A stretch of 51,565 nucleotides of DNA from Candidatus Thorarchaeota archaeon SMTZ1-45 (GCA_001563335.1 LRSL01000047.1:1-51565); one strand, 5' to 3'. Positions 1 to 8,550 are shown, numbered from the stretch's first letter. The notes: generated by a model not told the origin, from the letters alone. Numbers and translations: made by a program.

Positions 1-703
1 TCGACGACCGCCTTCGCCACTGGTGGTCCTCCGTAGATCATTAGATTTCACCCTTACCTACGGAATACCGTCGCCGTCTCCCGTCCCCAAGTAATGCGGT
101 ATCCCTACCAGACCGACCGTTGAGCGACCGGATTTAAGCAGGGACCTACAGAACCGGCTACGAACGCTTTAAGCTCAATAATTATGGACACCACTCGAAG
201 AGCTGGTTTTACCGCGGCGGCTGGCACCAGCCTTGCCCTCTCCTTTCTAGCGGTCCACCTTACGGATCCGCCACAGATGGAGTTATCCCCCATCACTCGG
301 CTTGGCCCACTCGCGCTTTCGCGCATTGGTGAGGTTTCGTAACTGCTGCGCCCCGTGGGGCTAGGGCCCTTATCTCAGTGCCCTTCTCCGGGCCACGACT
401 TACATCGCCCGTTCGGGTCATAACCTAAGTGGGCAGTTACCCCACTTACAAGTATGATCCGGTGCCGTCCCGTCCTGTGGCGAAATATCCAACATACCTA
501 GGACACTCATTTCAGAGCAACATCATTTCCAGAACGATGCTCTTATGACGGATTACCGCCAGTTTCCCGGCGTTGTCCGAATCCACAGGGTAGGTTAACG
601 ACACTACTGAGCCGTTCGCGACGGACTCGGATGCGAGCCCGTTCCACTTGCATGTCTTAACCCCAAGCCGATAGCAGTGCCCTCTAGCAGGATCAACTAG
701 AGT
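1..703 (-). rRNA. 16S ribosomal RNA, 5' portion (3' part off the left edge)
   Basis: Read on the minus strand, this is the 5' domain and the start of the central domain of an archaeal small-subunit rRNA. The start carries the conserved GTTGATCCTGC at about 687-697, followed by an archaeal-type GGCACTGCTATCGG. The 530-loop sequence CAGCCGCCGCGGTAA lies at 209-223. The left edge falls in the GGCGAAGGCGG region, near E. coli position 735. About 703 bases for that stretch is the expected length, so no intron is present here. The mature 5' end is placed near 703 by comparison with other archaeal 16S genes, but a tandem copy of the first bases makes this end ambiguous. No 23S gene is visible, so linkage to 23S cannot be judged. 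Confidence 0.97.
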
Positions 704-733
704 TGTGCCCTCTAGCAGGATCAACTAGAGTTG
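678..733 (-). repeat. 28-bp perfect tandem duplication at the 16S 5' end
   Basis: Bases 678-705 and 706-733 are identical, and one further base (734) continues the match. Each unit holds the first two dozen or so bases of the rRNA, including GTTGATCCTGC, plus the few bases before it. The inner copy continues into the real 16S sequence; the outer copy continues into unique leader. This could be a genuine duplication or an assembly error. Confidence 0.95.
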
Positions 734-1246
734 TCCTAATCATACACGGTTAGCAAGGTGTGACTGGAGTAGTAGTCAGTCTCCGTGTACAATGTTTACA
801 CACTTTGAACTATGATTGCTTGATGAAGTACAGGCGTAACGGGGCTAGCAGAGATGGCTTACCCAATTAATGCCTGCACACTGTTGAGCGTATCTTAGAC
901 CTGAGGGCATTCTGACACTCCCTGTGCCAGTCTATCTCACGTCCGCATCTTGTCGTCGTGTCTGGAAATCACCAACCATCATCGCTTGGCATTCGCCGAC
1001 AGCATCCGGCCTGACACCGTATGACACGAAAGCAAACCCCCCCGCGAAGAGTTCGAATAAAAAGCTTTCCAAGGGGCGACATTGATGGTGTAAAATTGAC
1101 CAAATTCCAATGATTTCTAGCATTGGCACGGAATGTTGTCATGTTCTGATAAGAAAAAAGGTGATGGAAGAGCGGGGACATGCCCCGCTATTCACAGCGG
1201 TTCAGGATCTCCTGTCCGCTTCCTGCAGTTGTCGGCGGCTTCCATC
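734..1246 (-). other. 16S rRNA leader region
   Basis: This is about 510 bases between the probable rRNA promoter and the 16S gene, with no convincing reading frame. On the transcribed minus strand it holds several possible hairpins. The clearest is the perfect 7-bp stem AGCGGGG/CCCCGCT at 1171-1189 with a 5-base loop, followed about 11 bases later by a run of six T (1154-1159). The usual 16S processing stem cannot be tested because its 3' half lies outside the window. Confidence 0.5.
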
Positions 1247-1268
1247 TAAGATAATATTGGGTTCTTTG

Positions 1269-1276
1269 AATATAAA
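1269..1276 (-). promoter_or_regulatory. Candidate rRNA promoter TATA box
   Basis: The minus strand reads TTTATATT here, a strong archaeal TATA-box match. It is placed so that transcription would start near 1246 and run through the leader into the 16S gene. No other candidate of this quality was seen between here and the rRNA. Assignment to the rRNA is an inference from position. Confidence 0.5.
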
Positions 1277-1297
1277 GTAATGATGAACGAATTGTCA

Positions 1298-1369
1298 GGA
1301 TGAATCGTCTAGTAAATTCATTCTCAGAATATGTCATAGATTCATCCAAAAGCCATAGATGATTCATCC
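1298..1369. promoter_or_regulatory. Three copies of GATTCATCC between divergent rRNA and membrane-protein genes
   Basis: The 9-mer GATTCATCC occurs at 1339-1347 and 1361-1369, and as its reverse complement at 1298-1306. The forward copies are 22 bases apart and the inverted copy is 41 bases from the first, close to whole helical turns. They lie between the rRNA promoter candidate and the gene starting at 1418, so they may be binding sites for a regulator of either unit. Confidence 0.4.
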
Positions 1370-1417
1370 ATTGTTAATAAGACCAAAAACCGACGAGAGT
1401 ATGGTAGGCGTCACCAA

Positions 1418-2059
1418 ATGCAAGCGGATTTACTTTCATTAATCAGATTGGATCTAATCTTCGAGTCCATTAGTGGACTTATTGCATTGATTGTAACCAT
1501 CTATGCGACAAAGGCATACAATTTGACTGGACAAAAGAGGCTCTCAGACCTATCTACAGGGTTTCTTGTCCTATCGATTGGAATGTTTGGAAGGGTTGTT
1601 GGAACATGGTACTTCATAGTACAGTTTGGATTAGATGGCGATTCAGGAAATCTGGTAATTTCGATTGTAACGATTGCTTATGGTGCTTCGAGGATAATGG
1701 CCTATGTTCTATTTCTGATTGCAACTAGACCTCCTCGCTATCGTGAGTCAATAAATGGAAACAATATGACTGGAGTAAGTCTACTCTTAGCCACGATACT
1801 TGTGGACCAATCATTGGAAGTAGTAGCAATACTTGTCTTGGTTGGAGTAGTCATTCAGGCAATAATCAATTATTCATCCTCACGAAGCAGATACGCACTC
1901 TATGTCTTGGTTGGATTCTTCTTCATTCTACTGAGTCATATCCAAGTGGCTCAGACTTTGATAAATCCAGGCATGTATTTGATGAGTCAGTTTTCACAGT
2001 TGATTGGATTCTTGTCATTTCTGGTCTTGCTTTATAGGACAGGCAAGGAAAATGAGTAG
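1418..2059 (+). CDS. Multi-pass membrane protein of unknown function
   Basis: A 213-residue protein with about six hydrophobic segments (roughly residues 15-33, 46-66, 85-105, 120-140, 145-170 and 185-207) joined by short charged loops. I do not recognise a family and see no catalytic motif. The next gene, a small winged-helix protein, starts 8 bases before this stop codon, so the two are translationally coupled and probably form one unit. A membrane protein paired with a winged-helix regulator suggests sensing or transport under control of its partner, but that is inference. A possible TATA element (TTAATAAG) lies near 1374-1381. A real gene; function unknown. Confidence 0.8.
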   Translation: MQADLLSLIRLDLIFESISGLIALIVTIYATKAYNLTGQKRLSDLSTGFLVLSIGMFGRVVGTWYFIVQFGLDGDSGNLVISIVTIAYGASRIMAYVLFLIATRPPRYRESINGNNMTGVSLLLATILVDQSLEVVAILVLVGVVIQAIINYSSSRSRYALYVLVGFFFILLSHIQVAQTLINPGMYLMSQFSQLIGFLSFLVLLYRTGKENE

Positions 2060-2345
2060 AAAACGGGCCTATCGCTCAAAAATGCGCATCTTAGCTGATA
2101 TGATGCGTGCCATCCAAGGTGAAGGCGAGGAAGGTGCAGGCCCAACAAAGATACTCTATGCTGCAAACCTGTCTCACGACAGATTGACCCAGTATCTCGA
2201 TGAATTAATCGAGAAAGAACTCATTAAAGAAGCAAATCCAGAGAGTGATAGCAGGGTATATTTCCTCACTGAGAAGGGAAGAGAGTTCCTAAGAGAGTTC
2301 GTGAGAATTGAACGGTTCTCAGAAGCGTTTGGTATTGAAGTTTAG
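2052..2345 (+). CDS. Small winged-helix DNA-binding protein
   Basis: A 97-residue protein of the archaeal winged-helix type (HTH_45-like). A basic N-terminus (MSRKRAYRSKMRI) is followed by helix-turn-helix residues around NLSHDRLTQYLDELIEK and a wing with SRVYFLTEKGREF. The TEKG motif in the wing is typical of this group. ATG 2052 was chosen because upstream codons overlap the preceding membrane gene deeply and are not protein-like for this family. It overlaps the membrane-protein gene by 8 bases and is likely co-transcribed with it. The target is unknown; its own operon, and the GATTCATCC sites upstream, are candidates. Confidence 0.85.
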   Translation: MSRKRAYRSKMRILADMMRAIQGEGEEGAGPTKILYAANLSHDRLTQYLDELIEKELIKEANPESDSRVYFLTEKGREFLREFVRIERFSEAFGIEV

Positions 2346-2389
2346 TAGACAAGGTTTTAAGATTCATCAAGTGGTGAGTCTTCTGAAAT

Positions 2390-2466
2390 GGGCCGGTAGA
2401 TCAGACTGGTAGATCGTCTGATTCGCATTCAGAAGGTCGCGAGTTCAAATCTCGCCCGGTCCACCA
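2390..2466 (+). tRNA. tRNA-Ala (anticodon CGC), no intron
   Basis: A full cloverleaf: acceptor GGGCCGG/CCGGTCC with the G3-U70 wobble pair that marks alanine tRNAs, and anticodon stem TCTGA/TCAGA with loop TTCGCAT giving anticodon CGC. The T arm is GCGAG-TTCAAAT-CTCGC, the discriminator is A (2463), and CCA is encoded (2464-2466). A TATA-like TTTTAA lies about 30-36 bases upstream. The 3' end overlaps the end of the opposite-strand transporter gene. Confidence 0.96.
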
Positions 2467-3701
2467 TCATCCTTTTTGATTTTGATTAGTGAAAGCATCA
2501 CCAGAGCAATTAGTGTGACTATAATCGAGTATAGAAAGGCAAATGGAGGTGCAATATCCCAAAGATATCCAATGATGATACCAGCAGGTAATGCAGTAAT
2601 TCCTACAGCCATCTGGAAAGCTCCGATTATGCTTGCTCTTCGTTCTTCTTCCACCAAGTCAGCTACGAGAGTTGTCTGAACTGGATCAAGCGCACCATTC
2701 ATCAGTCCAAAGGTCAGAAATAATGGGATTATCAATAGACCAAATGACACTGCTAACTCAAATATTAGATACCCCCAAGCTGCAGTGACAAGCAAGAGAA
2801 AGAATGCAACAATCAGTATAGGTTTTCGACCAACTCTGTCTGAGAGTCTTCCAAAGGGATATGCACTTCCTGCATAAACTGCAGTGAAAAGCATATAGAG
2901 AAGAGTCTGTTGATGAGGTTGATCGAACCCATAGTTGCCTGCATACAGAAGGAGGAGTGAGTAGCTGAATGCAGCAAATGCAATCAGGAGCGAAGCTATC
3001 AAGAAGATCTTCAGGTTTCTATTAAGACCCCGAAAACTAATGCCTTTGAAGACATCCTTTCCTCGTTTCTCTTTAATCAATACTGAAATCACAATGATAG
3101 AACCTATGGTTGGGATGGCTGCAAGAAGTATGATACCTAGATAACCAAGGAAATCGAAGAGAAACAAAGTAAGCAGGAGGGTGATAAATGTACCAAAGAG
3201 AGCACCAGCAGTATCAAGAGTCCTGAGAATACCAAAAGCTCGTCCTCTTTTTGATTCTGCTGCATGTCCTGCAACAATTGCATCCCTTGGAGGACCTCGC
3301 ATTTTGCCAAGACGGTCAATAGATTTCCAGAATATCAGTTGCAATTTGGAGGACAGTAGAGCCGCTAATACAAAGCCAATTCGGGAGAACATAGACAGGG
3401 AATATCCTAGTGTAATGAATGCCTTTCTCTTTCCAGTTCGGTCTGAGGCGTAGCCAGCAGCTAGTTTTGAAACAGATGTGACTGTAAGAGCAAGACTATC
3501 GATTATCTGAATTTGACCTGCGGTGAATCCTAGCTGCTTCTCTAGGAAAGTTGGCCATATTGGAGCAATCATATCGGAACCAGCATCATTCAGAAACGAG
3601 GCAGTTCCGAACACGTAGGCTGGGTCTCTCAGAGTTCCATCTTCAGCGCCTGTCTGTTCATCTATCACAGGTCCCACAACCCAAGATTCTATTGAAATCA
3701 C
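2445..3701 (-). CDS. Major facilitator superfamily transporter
   Basis: A 418-residue MFS permease with about twelve membrane segments. After a polar N-terminus the first helix has FLNDAGSDMIAPIWP. The loop between helices 2 and 3 has the MFS signature ASDRTGKRK, and its counterpart in the second half is GRLSDRVGRKP. The loop motif DRLGKMRGPPRDA near residue 130 is characteristic of a family often found in archaea. The substrate cannot be read from sequence; drug or metabolite efflux are options. The start is GTG. The last codons run through the 3' end of the tRNA-Ala gene on the other strand. Confidence 0.85.
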   Translation of the reverse strand: MISIESWVVGPVIDEQTGAEDGTLRDPAYVFGTASFLNDAGSDMIAPIWPTFLEKQLGFTAGQIQIIDSLALTVTSVSKLAAGYASDRTGKRKAFITLGYSLSMFSRIGFVLAALLSSKLQLIFWKSIDRLGKMRGPPRDAIVAGHAAESKRGRAFGILRTLDTAGALFGTFITLLLTLFLFDFLGYLGIILLAAIPTIGSIIVISVLIKEKRGKDVFKGISFRGLNRNLKIFLIASLLIAFAAFSYSLLLLYAGNYGFDQPHQQTLLYMLFTAVYAGSAYPFGRLSDRVGRKPILIVAFFLLLVTAAWGYLIFELAVSFGLLIIPLFLTFGLMNGALDPVQTTLVADLVEEERRASIIGAFQMAVGITALPAGIIIGYLWDIAPPFAFLYSIIVTLIALVMLSLIKIKKDDGGPGEI

Positions 3702-3732
3702 GGATTAATATTCTAATTGGATTCCTAGTCCT

Positions 3733-4167
3733 ATGCAAAGTCATTTTACTGAAACCAACATGGACACAGACATGGTCGATGTTTTACGAAAAGAGGTTCC
3801 ATATGGGTTTGATGAAGCAGTAAAGAGAGTCGAAGATGCATGCGTGAGTGAGGGGTTTGGCCTGCAGCTCACAAAAGGTGTTCATGACATTTTCAAACAG
3901 AAGCTTGGCATTGATGACTATCCCAAATACACTGCAATCCTTGTGTGCAACCCACACCTAGCAAAGAGAGCTCTTGACATCTCAAAGGACATGGGTACAA
4001 TCTTTCCTTGCAGCTTCACAGTCTATGAAGAGAATGGAAAGGTCATGGTTGCGCATACTTCAATCATGAGGATTGGTGTTGAGGTTGGTCTTGCCTCAAA
4101 AGAGGATATGGAAGATTTGATTGAAGAAACTGGAAAACGTATTAGAAAGGTATGGGATAAAATCTAG
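3733..4167 (+). CDS. DUF302 family protein
   Basis: A 144-residue soluble protein matching DUF302. Its core contains EVPYGFDEAVKRVEDA near residue 21, then YTAILVCNPHLAKRALD and a region like FPCSFTVYEENGKV, which are family hallmarks. The biochemical role of DUF302 is not established. Two starts are possible, ATG 3733 and ATG 3763; a TATA-like TTAATATT near 3703-3710 would place transcription close to the first, which would then be nearly leaderless. It is divergent from the transporter and followed 23 bases later by a methyltransferase gene. Confidence 0.85.
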   Translation: MQSHFTETNMDTDMVDVLRKEVPYGFDEAVKRVEDACVSEGFGLQLTKGVHDIFKQKLGIDDYPKYTAILVCNPHLAKRALDISKDMGTIFPCSFTVYEENGKVMVAHTSIMRIGVEVGLASKEDMEDLIEETGKRIRKVWDKI

Positions 4168-4190
4168 AGAGATTCGAAAGCTTCACAAGA

Positions 4191-4973
4191 GTGCATCACT
4201 CCAGAAAAGTCATGAAAGAGCAGATACGTGAGCAGTGGGATACCAACGCTGATGCTTTCGTGGACCTCATTGGTGGAGAGGGAACACCTCACCATAAAAA
4301 AATCTTGAATCCATGTGTCGAGAGACTGCTCGGAAATGTCAAGGATAAAACTCTCCTTGATGCAGGGTGTGGAGATGGATATCTCTCAAGGTACTATGCC
4401 AAGAAGGGAGCTATAGTCACTGGCGTGGACATATCTCCAAAGCTGATAGATGTTGCAAGGAAACCCGGTTCAGATATTGATTACAAGATTGCAGACATCT
4501 GCAATCTTGAAGACCTTCAAAACAACTCCTTTGATCTAGTGCTGTCAAATCTGGTGCTTCTGAACATTCCATGTCTTAACGAAGCCATCAAAGAGTTTCA
4601 TCGCGTGCTAAAACCTGATGGAGTTCTAATATTCTCAATTGTTCATCCAGCATTCAATTTCTATGGACCTGGCTCTTGGCAGATGGGGGAGAAAGATCCG
4701 AAGACCAATAGACGGCAAGGTATCTATTTCAAAGTGGACCATTATTTTGAAGAGAAGGAGTACCAGCGATATTGGAAGACACGACAAGGTGAAGATTTTC
4801 CTGCACCAATCAGTTTCTTTCACAGAACCTTGTCTACGTATCTGAACACTCTATCCAGCGCAGGGTTTCACTTGATAGAGTTTGTCGAGCCTGAACCCAT
4901 GGATGACGATCTATTCTTTGATCGGGAAAGACGTATTCCGTTCTTTGCTGTACTAAAAGCAAGAAAGATGTAG
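4191..4973 (+). CDS. Class I SAM-dependent methyltransferase
   Basis: A 260-residue methyltransferase of the Methyltransf_11/25 type. Motif I is LLDAGCGDGYLSRYY near residue 55, the acidic end of strand 2 is VTGVDISPKLI, and motif IV is FDLVLSNLVLLNI. The post-motif segment HRVLKPDGVLIFS is also typical. The C-terminal third (PEPMDDDLFF) resembles small-molecule methyltransferases, so the acceptor may be a metabolite, but it cannot be named. A second start, ATG 4212 (MKEQIREQWD), is more usual for this family than ATG 4191. Confidence 0.85.
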   Translation: MHHSRKVMKEQIREQWDTNADAFVDLIGGEGTPHHKKILNPCVERLLGNVKDKTLLDAGCGDGYLSRYYAKKGAIVTGVDISPKLIDVARKPGSDIDYKIADICNLEDLQNNSFDLVLSNLVLLNIPCLNEAIKEFHRVLKPDGVLIFSIVHPAFNFYGPGSWQMGEKDPKTNRRQGIYFKVDHYFEEKEYQRYWKTRQGEDFPAPISFFHRTLSTYLNTLSSAGFHLIEFVEPEPMDDDLFFDRERRIPFFAVLKARKM

Positions 4974-5023
4974 AGTTGCCATGCCTAAACCCTTTTTCGA
5001 TGTAATAGTTGGCAGTGGGATAG

Positions 5024-5473
5024 GTGAAGCTTGTGAGTGATGAGTCTGAACCAAGGTATTACCCTGTGAGATTAATATGGACAGGTGGCAAGAGTGGTAA
5101 TCTCCTTGTTGAAGGAAAAGCAACAATCAGGACAGGAGTACCATCAGGTGGGCCAGAAGAAGCTATGTTTCACTCTCCTGAAGATCTATTTGTTGCATCA
5201 GCCGCTATGTGTTACATGAATGGATTTGTGGAATTCACACGCAAAATGCGAGTCGATTTCACATCATTCGAATGTGACGCTGTAGGCACCCTAGAGAAGG
5301 TGGGGAGAAGCTTTGAAGTCACAAAAATAGATATGATAGCTAAGGTGAAGATTAGTTCTGAAGACATCAATAAGAGGATTGATCGTGCACTAGAGCTAGC
5401 TGCAAAGTACTGCTTCATTGGGAACAGCATGAAATGTCCAATTACTCACGAAACTTTGGTCAAGGTTGAGTGA
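5024..5473 (+). CDS. OsmC family protein (first of a tandem pair)
   Basis: A 149-residue OsmC-fold protein. The family's peroxidase-type cysteines are seen at Cys63 (AAMCYMNGF) and Cys138 (SMKCPITHE), with another at Cys130. Known members reduce organic hydroperoxides through such a cysteine pair; members of this archaeal branch are less studied. The start is GTG 5024 or, more likely, the in-frame GTG 5033, which has TAGGTGAA at good spacing. The next gene is a close paralogue 51 bases downstream, pointing to a local duplication. Confidence 0.88.
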   Translation: MKLVSDESEPRYYPVRLIWTGGKSGNLLVEGKATIRTGVPSGGPEEAMFHSPEDLFVASAAMCYMNGFVEFTRKMRVDFTSFECDAVGTLEKVGRSFEVTKIDMIAKVKISSEDINKRIDRALELAAKYCFIGNSMKCPITHETLVKVE

Positions 5474-5524
5474 CCCAACCAAACGCTTTTCATAAATTAG
5501 AAACACAAAAAGCAGGTGACATAG

Positions 5525-5959
5525 ATGAACGATGATTCGCATGAGTACACAGTAAAGGTAGATTGGACACATGACCGAGTTGGAAACTTGTCTGTTGAGG
5601 GCAAACCAACAATTCAAGTTTCATCACCGCCTGAGTTTGAGGGTCCTGAAGGAATAATCTCGCCTGAGGATCTATTCGTTGCAGCTGCGACATCATGCTT
5701 AATGACCACATTTGTGACTTTTACCAAGAGGATGCGTTTTGATTTCAAGTCATTCTCGTGTGTGGGACATGGCAAGCTTGAGCGGGTTGACAAGGGTTTC
5801 CAATTTACTAAACTACTCCTTAAAACCAATGTAGAGGTTGAGTCAGAAGATCTTAAGCCTAAGGCTGAGAGAGCACTGGAGCTAGCTGGAAAATACTGTC
5901 TGGTTTCTAACAGTATGAAATGTCCTACCGAACATGAGAACACTGTCATTGTTGTATAG
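5525..5959 (+). CDS. OsmC family protein (second of a tandem pair)
   Basis: A 144-residue OsmC-fold paralogue of the upstream gene, with the same order of motifs: SPEDLFVAAATSC with Cys58, a central RMRFDFKSF, and YCLVSNSMKCP with Cys133. It keeps both candidate redox cysteines. ATG 5525 has a clear ribosome-binding site (AGGTGAC) at normal distance. The two copies have diverged most at the N-terminus and in the loop after the first strands, which suggests different substrates. It is convergent with valS. Confidence 0.9.
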   Translation: MNDDSHEYTVKVDWTHDRVGNLSVEGKPTIQVSSPPEFEGPEGIISPEDLFVAAATSCLMTTFVTFTKRMRFDFKSFSCVGHGKLERVDKGFQFTKLLLKTNVEVESEDLKPKAERALELAGKYCLVSNSMKCPTEHENTVIVV

Positions 5960-5997
5960 ATGAAACGATTTCAATGACTACGATTGTCCACACATTG

Positions 5998-8550
5998 CTA
6001 CTCTTTTGATGGTGGAAGAATGTAAATCACATTCTGAGTTTCAGGGAGAGTCACTTCTATGAACCTTTCATCCTTTGGTTCACCGAAGCTGATTTTTTCA
6101 ACACCATGCATCGCTTGAAGGTCCCTAGTCCAAGGTTTCAGGTTCTCAGAGATATATGCTTCAGGAAGTCCTTGTCTAAGAGAAAGACCATTCTCACGCT
6201 TGAACTTCCAAAAACCTGAGTTTGTTTGCAGCAATAGTTCGGTATGTTCAGTGAGCGGCGAGTTCCATGTTTTCTCAGGAGAGGGATAGCTATGTCTGTG
6301 AACTCCTTTCGCATCGTAGAGTTCACGATAAATCTTGTCAGTGATGAAAGGAGTCATCGGAGCCAGAGCTCTTGTTATGACCTTCAATACTTCATGTAGC
6401 GTAAACCAAGCTGACTTCTGCTCCTCTTCTGTGAATGCACCATCTGAATTGAACGACCTGCCTTTAATCATCTCTAACACATGGTCTGCGAAGAAGTTCC
6501 ATGTGAATCCACGAATATCAATGGCGGGTTTATGGAAATCAAGCAAGTTACACTCTGGCACAATCCGTTCTACTAGGGCATTTGTTTCTGCAAGTATCCA
6601 CTGGTCAACTTGAGTCAGCTCCTTGAATGGGAGGGGGTCAGGGATTGGAAACATCGAGATGAACCGGGCAACATTATAGAGCTTGGTCATGAACTTCGAT
6701 AGACCTGCTAGACGGTCTTCTGAGAATCGAACATCGCTCCCGAGACCAGCCTCTAGAGCGCCGTAGATTCGCATCGCATCAGCACCGTATTTCTCCACAA
6801 ATGGCATTGGTGGAGGTGAGTTACCCTTCGACTTGCTCATAGCTTCTCCCTTGTCATCTACCACATGTCCAGAAACCCAGATCTCGCTGAAGGCGGGCTT
6901 CCCAGTCAGTTGTAATGTCCGGAGTAAAGAGTAGTAAAGCCATGTTCTAACAATGTCCTTTCCCTGTGGTCGCATGACATTACTGAAAGCTTTCCTGAAG
7001 AGCTGGTCATTATACATATACCCAACTGCTTGCATGCCACTTATTGAGGAGTCCATCCATGTGTCAAAGGTCCTCTCCTCGCTGACAAAGCCCTCCTCGG
7101 CACCGCATTCTGTACATTTCACAAACGGAGGGTCCTCCCGCCAAGGTTGATAATACCTTGGCTCATCAGTCAATTCTGGGACTAGAGGTTTGTTGCAAGA
7201 TTTACAGTACCATATTGGTATCTCAGTCCCATAATATCTCCTCCTGCTCACAGGCCAGTCCACTGTCACTCTGTTGAGCCAGTCAATGAGGATTTGCCTG
7301 TGAAAATCAGGGTAGAACGGCGTATCAGCCGCAATCTTGAGGAGATCCTCGACAAAGTCAACCTGCTTCAGATAATATTCATCCATTGCAATGAACTCAA
7401 TAGGAGTGCGACTACGCCAACATTGTGGCACTCTTTGAATGGTGTCTTCTTGTTTGAAAAGAAGCTTCTTGTCCTTAAGGTCATCAATCATTTTCATTCG
7501 AGCATCTTCGATCTTCATGCCAGCATATTGTCCAGCAGCCTCGGTCATAGTACCATTAGTCGCTACCGCAGCGATTGGTGTAAGCGCATGGTCGCGAAAA
7601 GCCATGACATCAGCCTGGTCTCCATAGCTGCACACCATCAATGCTCCAGTTCCAAACTCCATTTGTGCTGTGGTGCTTGGAATTATAGGAACTTCTAAGT
7701 CAAAGAGAGGCACTCTCGCATGCTTTCCATGGTAAGACTTGTATCGCTCGTCATCTGGATGAACGAACACTGCACCACAGGCGCATAGCAGCTCAGGTCT
7801 CGTAGTTGCGATCTCAAGAGGCTCTAGTCCTTCCACCTTGAAATACAGATAATGCAATTTTGTGGGACGTTCCTTATACTCTACCTCAGCATCAGCAATT
7901 GTGGTTCCGCATTCAAAACACCAGTTGTTGGGACGATAATCACTGTAGACTAGACCCTTGTTCCAGATTTCTATGAATGTTGCTTGTGTCACAGCTCGGT
8001 AACTTGGACTATCTGTCCGATAGCTGCCCTCATCCTCATAGGTGTTGAAGGCAATGCCAAGTCTCCTGAAGCCATTTAATGCAATCTTCTCATCTTCATC
8101 GAGACGTTCCTTGCATAGGCGGAGGAATTCCTCTCTCGGAGTTTCATGCATATGAATTCCAAGTTCTTTCTCAACTCGAACCTCAACTGGAAGACCATTT
8201 CGGTCAATTCCAAGGGGAAAATTCACCTCAAGACCTTGCATTCGTCTATAGCGAGCTATTGTGTCAATCTGAGAATAGTGAATTACTTGACCTACATGCA
8301 TTGGTCCTGAAAGATAAGGGGGAGGCGTGTCCACCGTATAGATGGTCTTACCGGAGTCCATATTGAACTCATAGGTATCCTCATTCGCCCACGTTTCGAG
8401 GAGCTCAGCCTCTGCCACGGGCTTCCAGCGTTTAGACTTAATTTTCGGTTCTATCTTAGACAAAAGGATCAGTCTCCTTGATGTCAGCAAGGGTCGGCAC
8501 TTGCCGCATAAACTCGACAAAGTGATTTGACCTTTAAGAGTTATGGCCAA
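5998..8550 (-). CDS. valS: Valyl-tRNA synthetase
   Basis: A class I aminoacyl-tRNA synthetase of archaeal valine type. The N-terminal catalytic signature is PPPYLSGPMHVGQV (a HIGH motif ending in Gln), followed by GIDRNGLPVEVRVEKELGI. The editing domain includes ATTRPELLCACGAVFVHP. The catalytic core continues with DWPVSRRRYYGTEIPIW, TFDTWMDSSISG and the KMSKS loop MSKSKGN. Cysteine pairs (WYCKSC, KCTEC) form a zinc ribbon. The frame opens at ATG 8550, but the first 29 residues look non-conserved. TTG 8463 (SKIEPKIKSKRWKP), preceded by AAGGAGA, is the better start by family length, giving 821 residues. Confidence 0.93.
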   Translation of the reverse strand: MAITLKGQITLSSLCGKCRPLLTSRRLILLSKIEPKIKSKRWKPVAEAELLETWANEDTYEFNMDSGKTIYTVDTPPPYLSGPMHVGQVIHYSQIDTIARYRRMQGLEVNFPLGIDRNGLPVEVRVEKELGIHMHETPREEFLRLCKERLDEDEKIALNGFRRLGIAFNTYEDEGSYRTDSPSYRAVTQATFIEIWNKGLVYSDYRPNNWCFECGTTIADAEVEYKERPTKLHYLYFKVEGLEPLEIATTRPELLCACGAVFVHPDDERYKSYHGKHARVPLFDLEVPIIPSTTAQMEFGTGALMVCSYGDQADVMAFRDHALTPIAAVATNGTMTEAAGQYAGMKIEDARMKMIDDLKDKKLLFKQEDTIQRVPQCWRSRTPIEFIAMDEYYLKQVDFVEDLLKIAADTPFYPDFHRQILIDWLNRVTVDWPVSRRRYYGTEIPIWYCKSCNKPLVPELTDEPRYYQPWREDPPFVKCTECGAEEGFVSEERTFDTWMDSSISGMQAVGYMYNDQLFRKAFSNVMRPQGKDIVRTWLYYSLLRTLQLTGKPAFSEIWVSGHVVDDKGEAMSKSKGNSPPPMPFVEKYGADAMRIYGALEAGLGSDVRFSEDRLAGLSKFMTKLYNVARFISMFPIPDPLPFKELTQVDQWILAETNALVERIVPECNLLDFHKPAIDIRGFTWNFFADHVLEMIKGRSFNSDGAFTEEEQKSAWFTLHEVLKVITRALAPMTPFITDKIYRELYDAKGVHRHSYPSPEKTWNSPLTEHTELLLQTNSGFWKFKRENGLSLRQGLPEAYISENLKPWTRDLQAMHGVEKISFGEPKDERFIEVTLPETQNVIYILPPSKE

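Noticed and set aside
105..724. Open reading frames antisense or sense within the 16S rRNA
   Set aside because: They lie entirely in conserved rRNA sequence.
932..1181. Overlapping reading frames in the rRNA leader
   Set aside because: They have no ribosome-binding site, random-looking composition and sit in a region expected to be untranslated.
5614..5949. 111-residue frame antisense to the second OsmC gene
   Set aside because: It mirrors a well-supported gene and has a Ser-rich composition typical of antisense frames.
7294..7698. 134-residue frame antisense to valS
   Set aside because: valS is unambiguous here; the antisense product resembles no protein.
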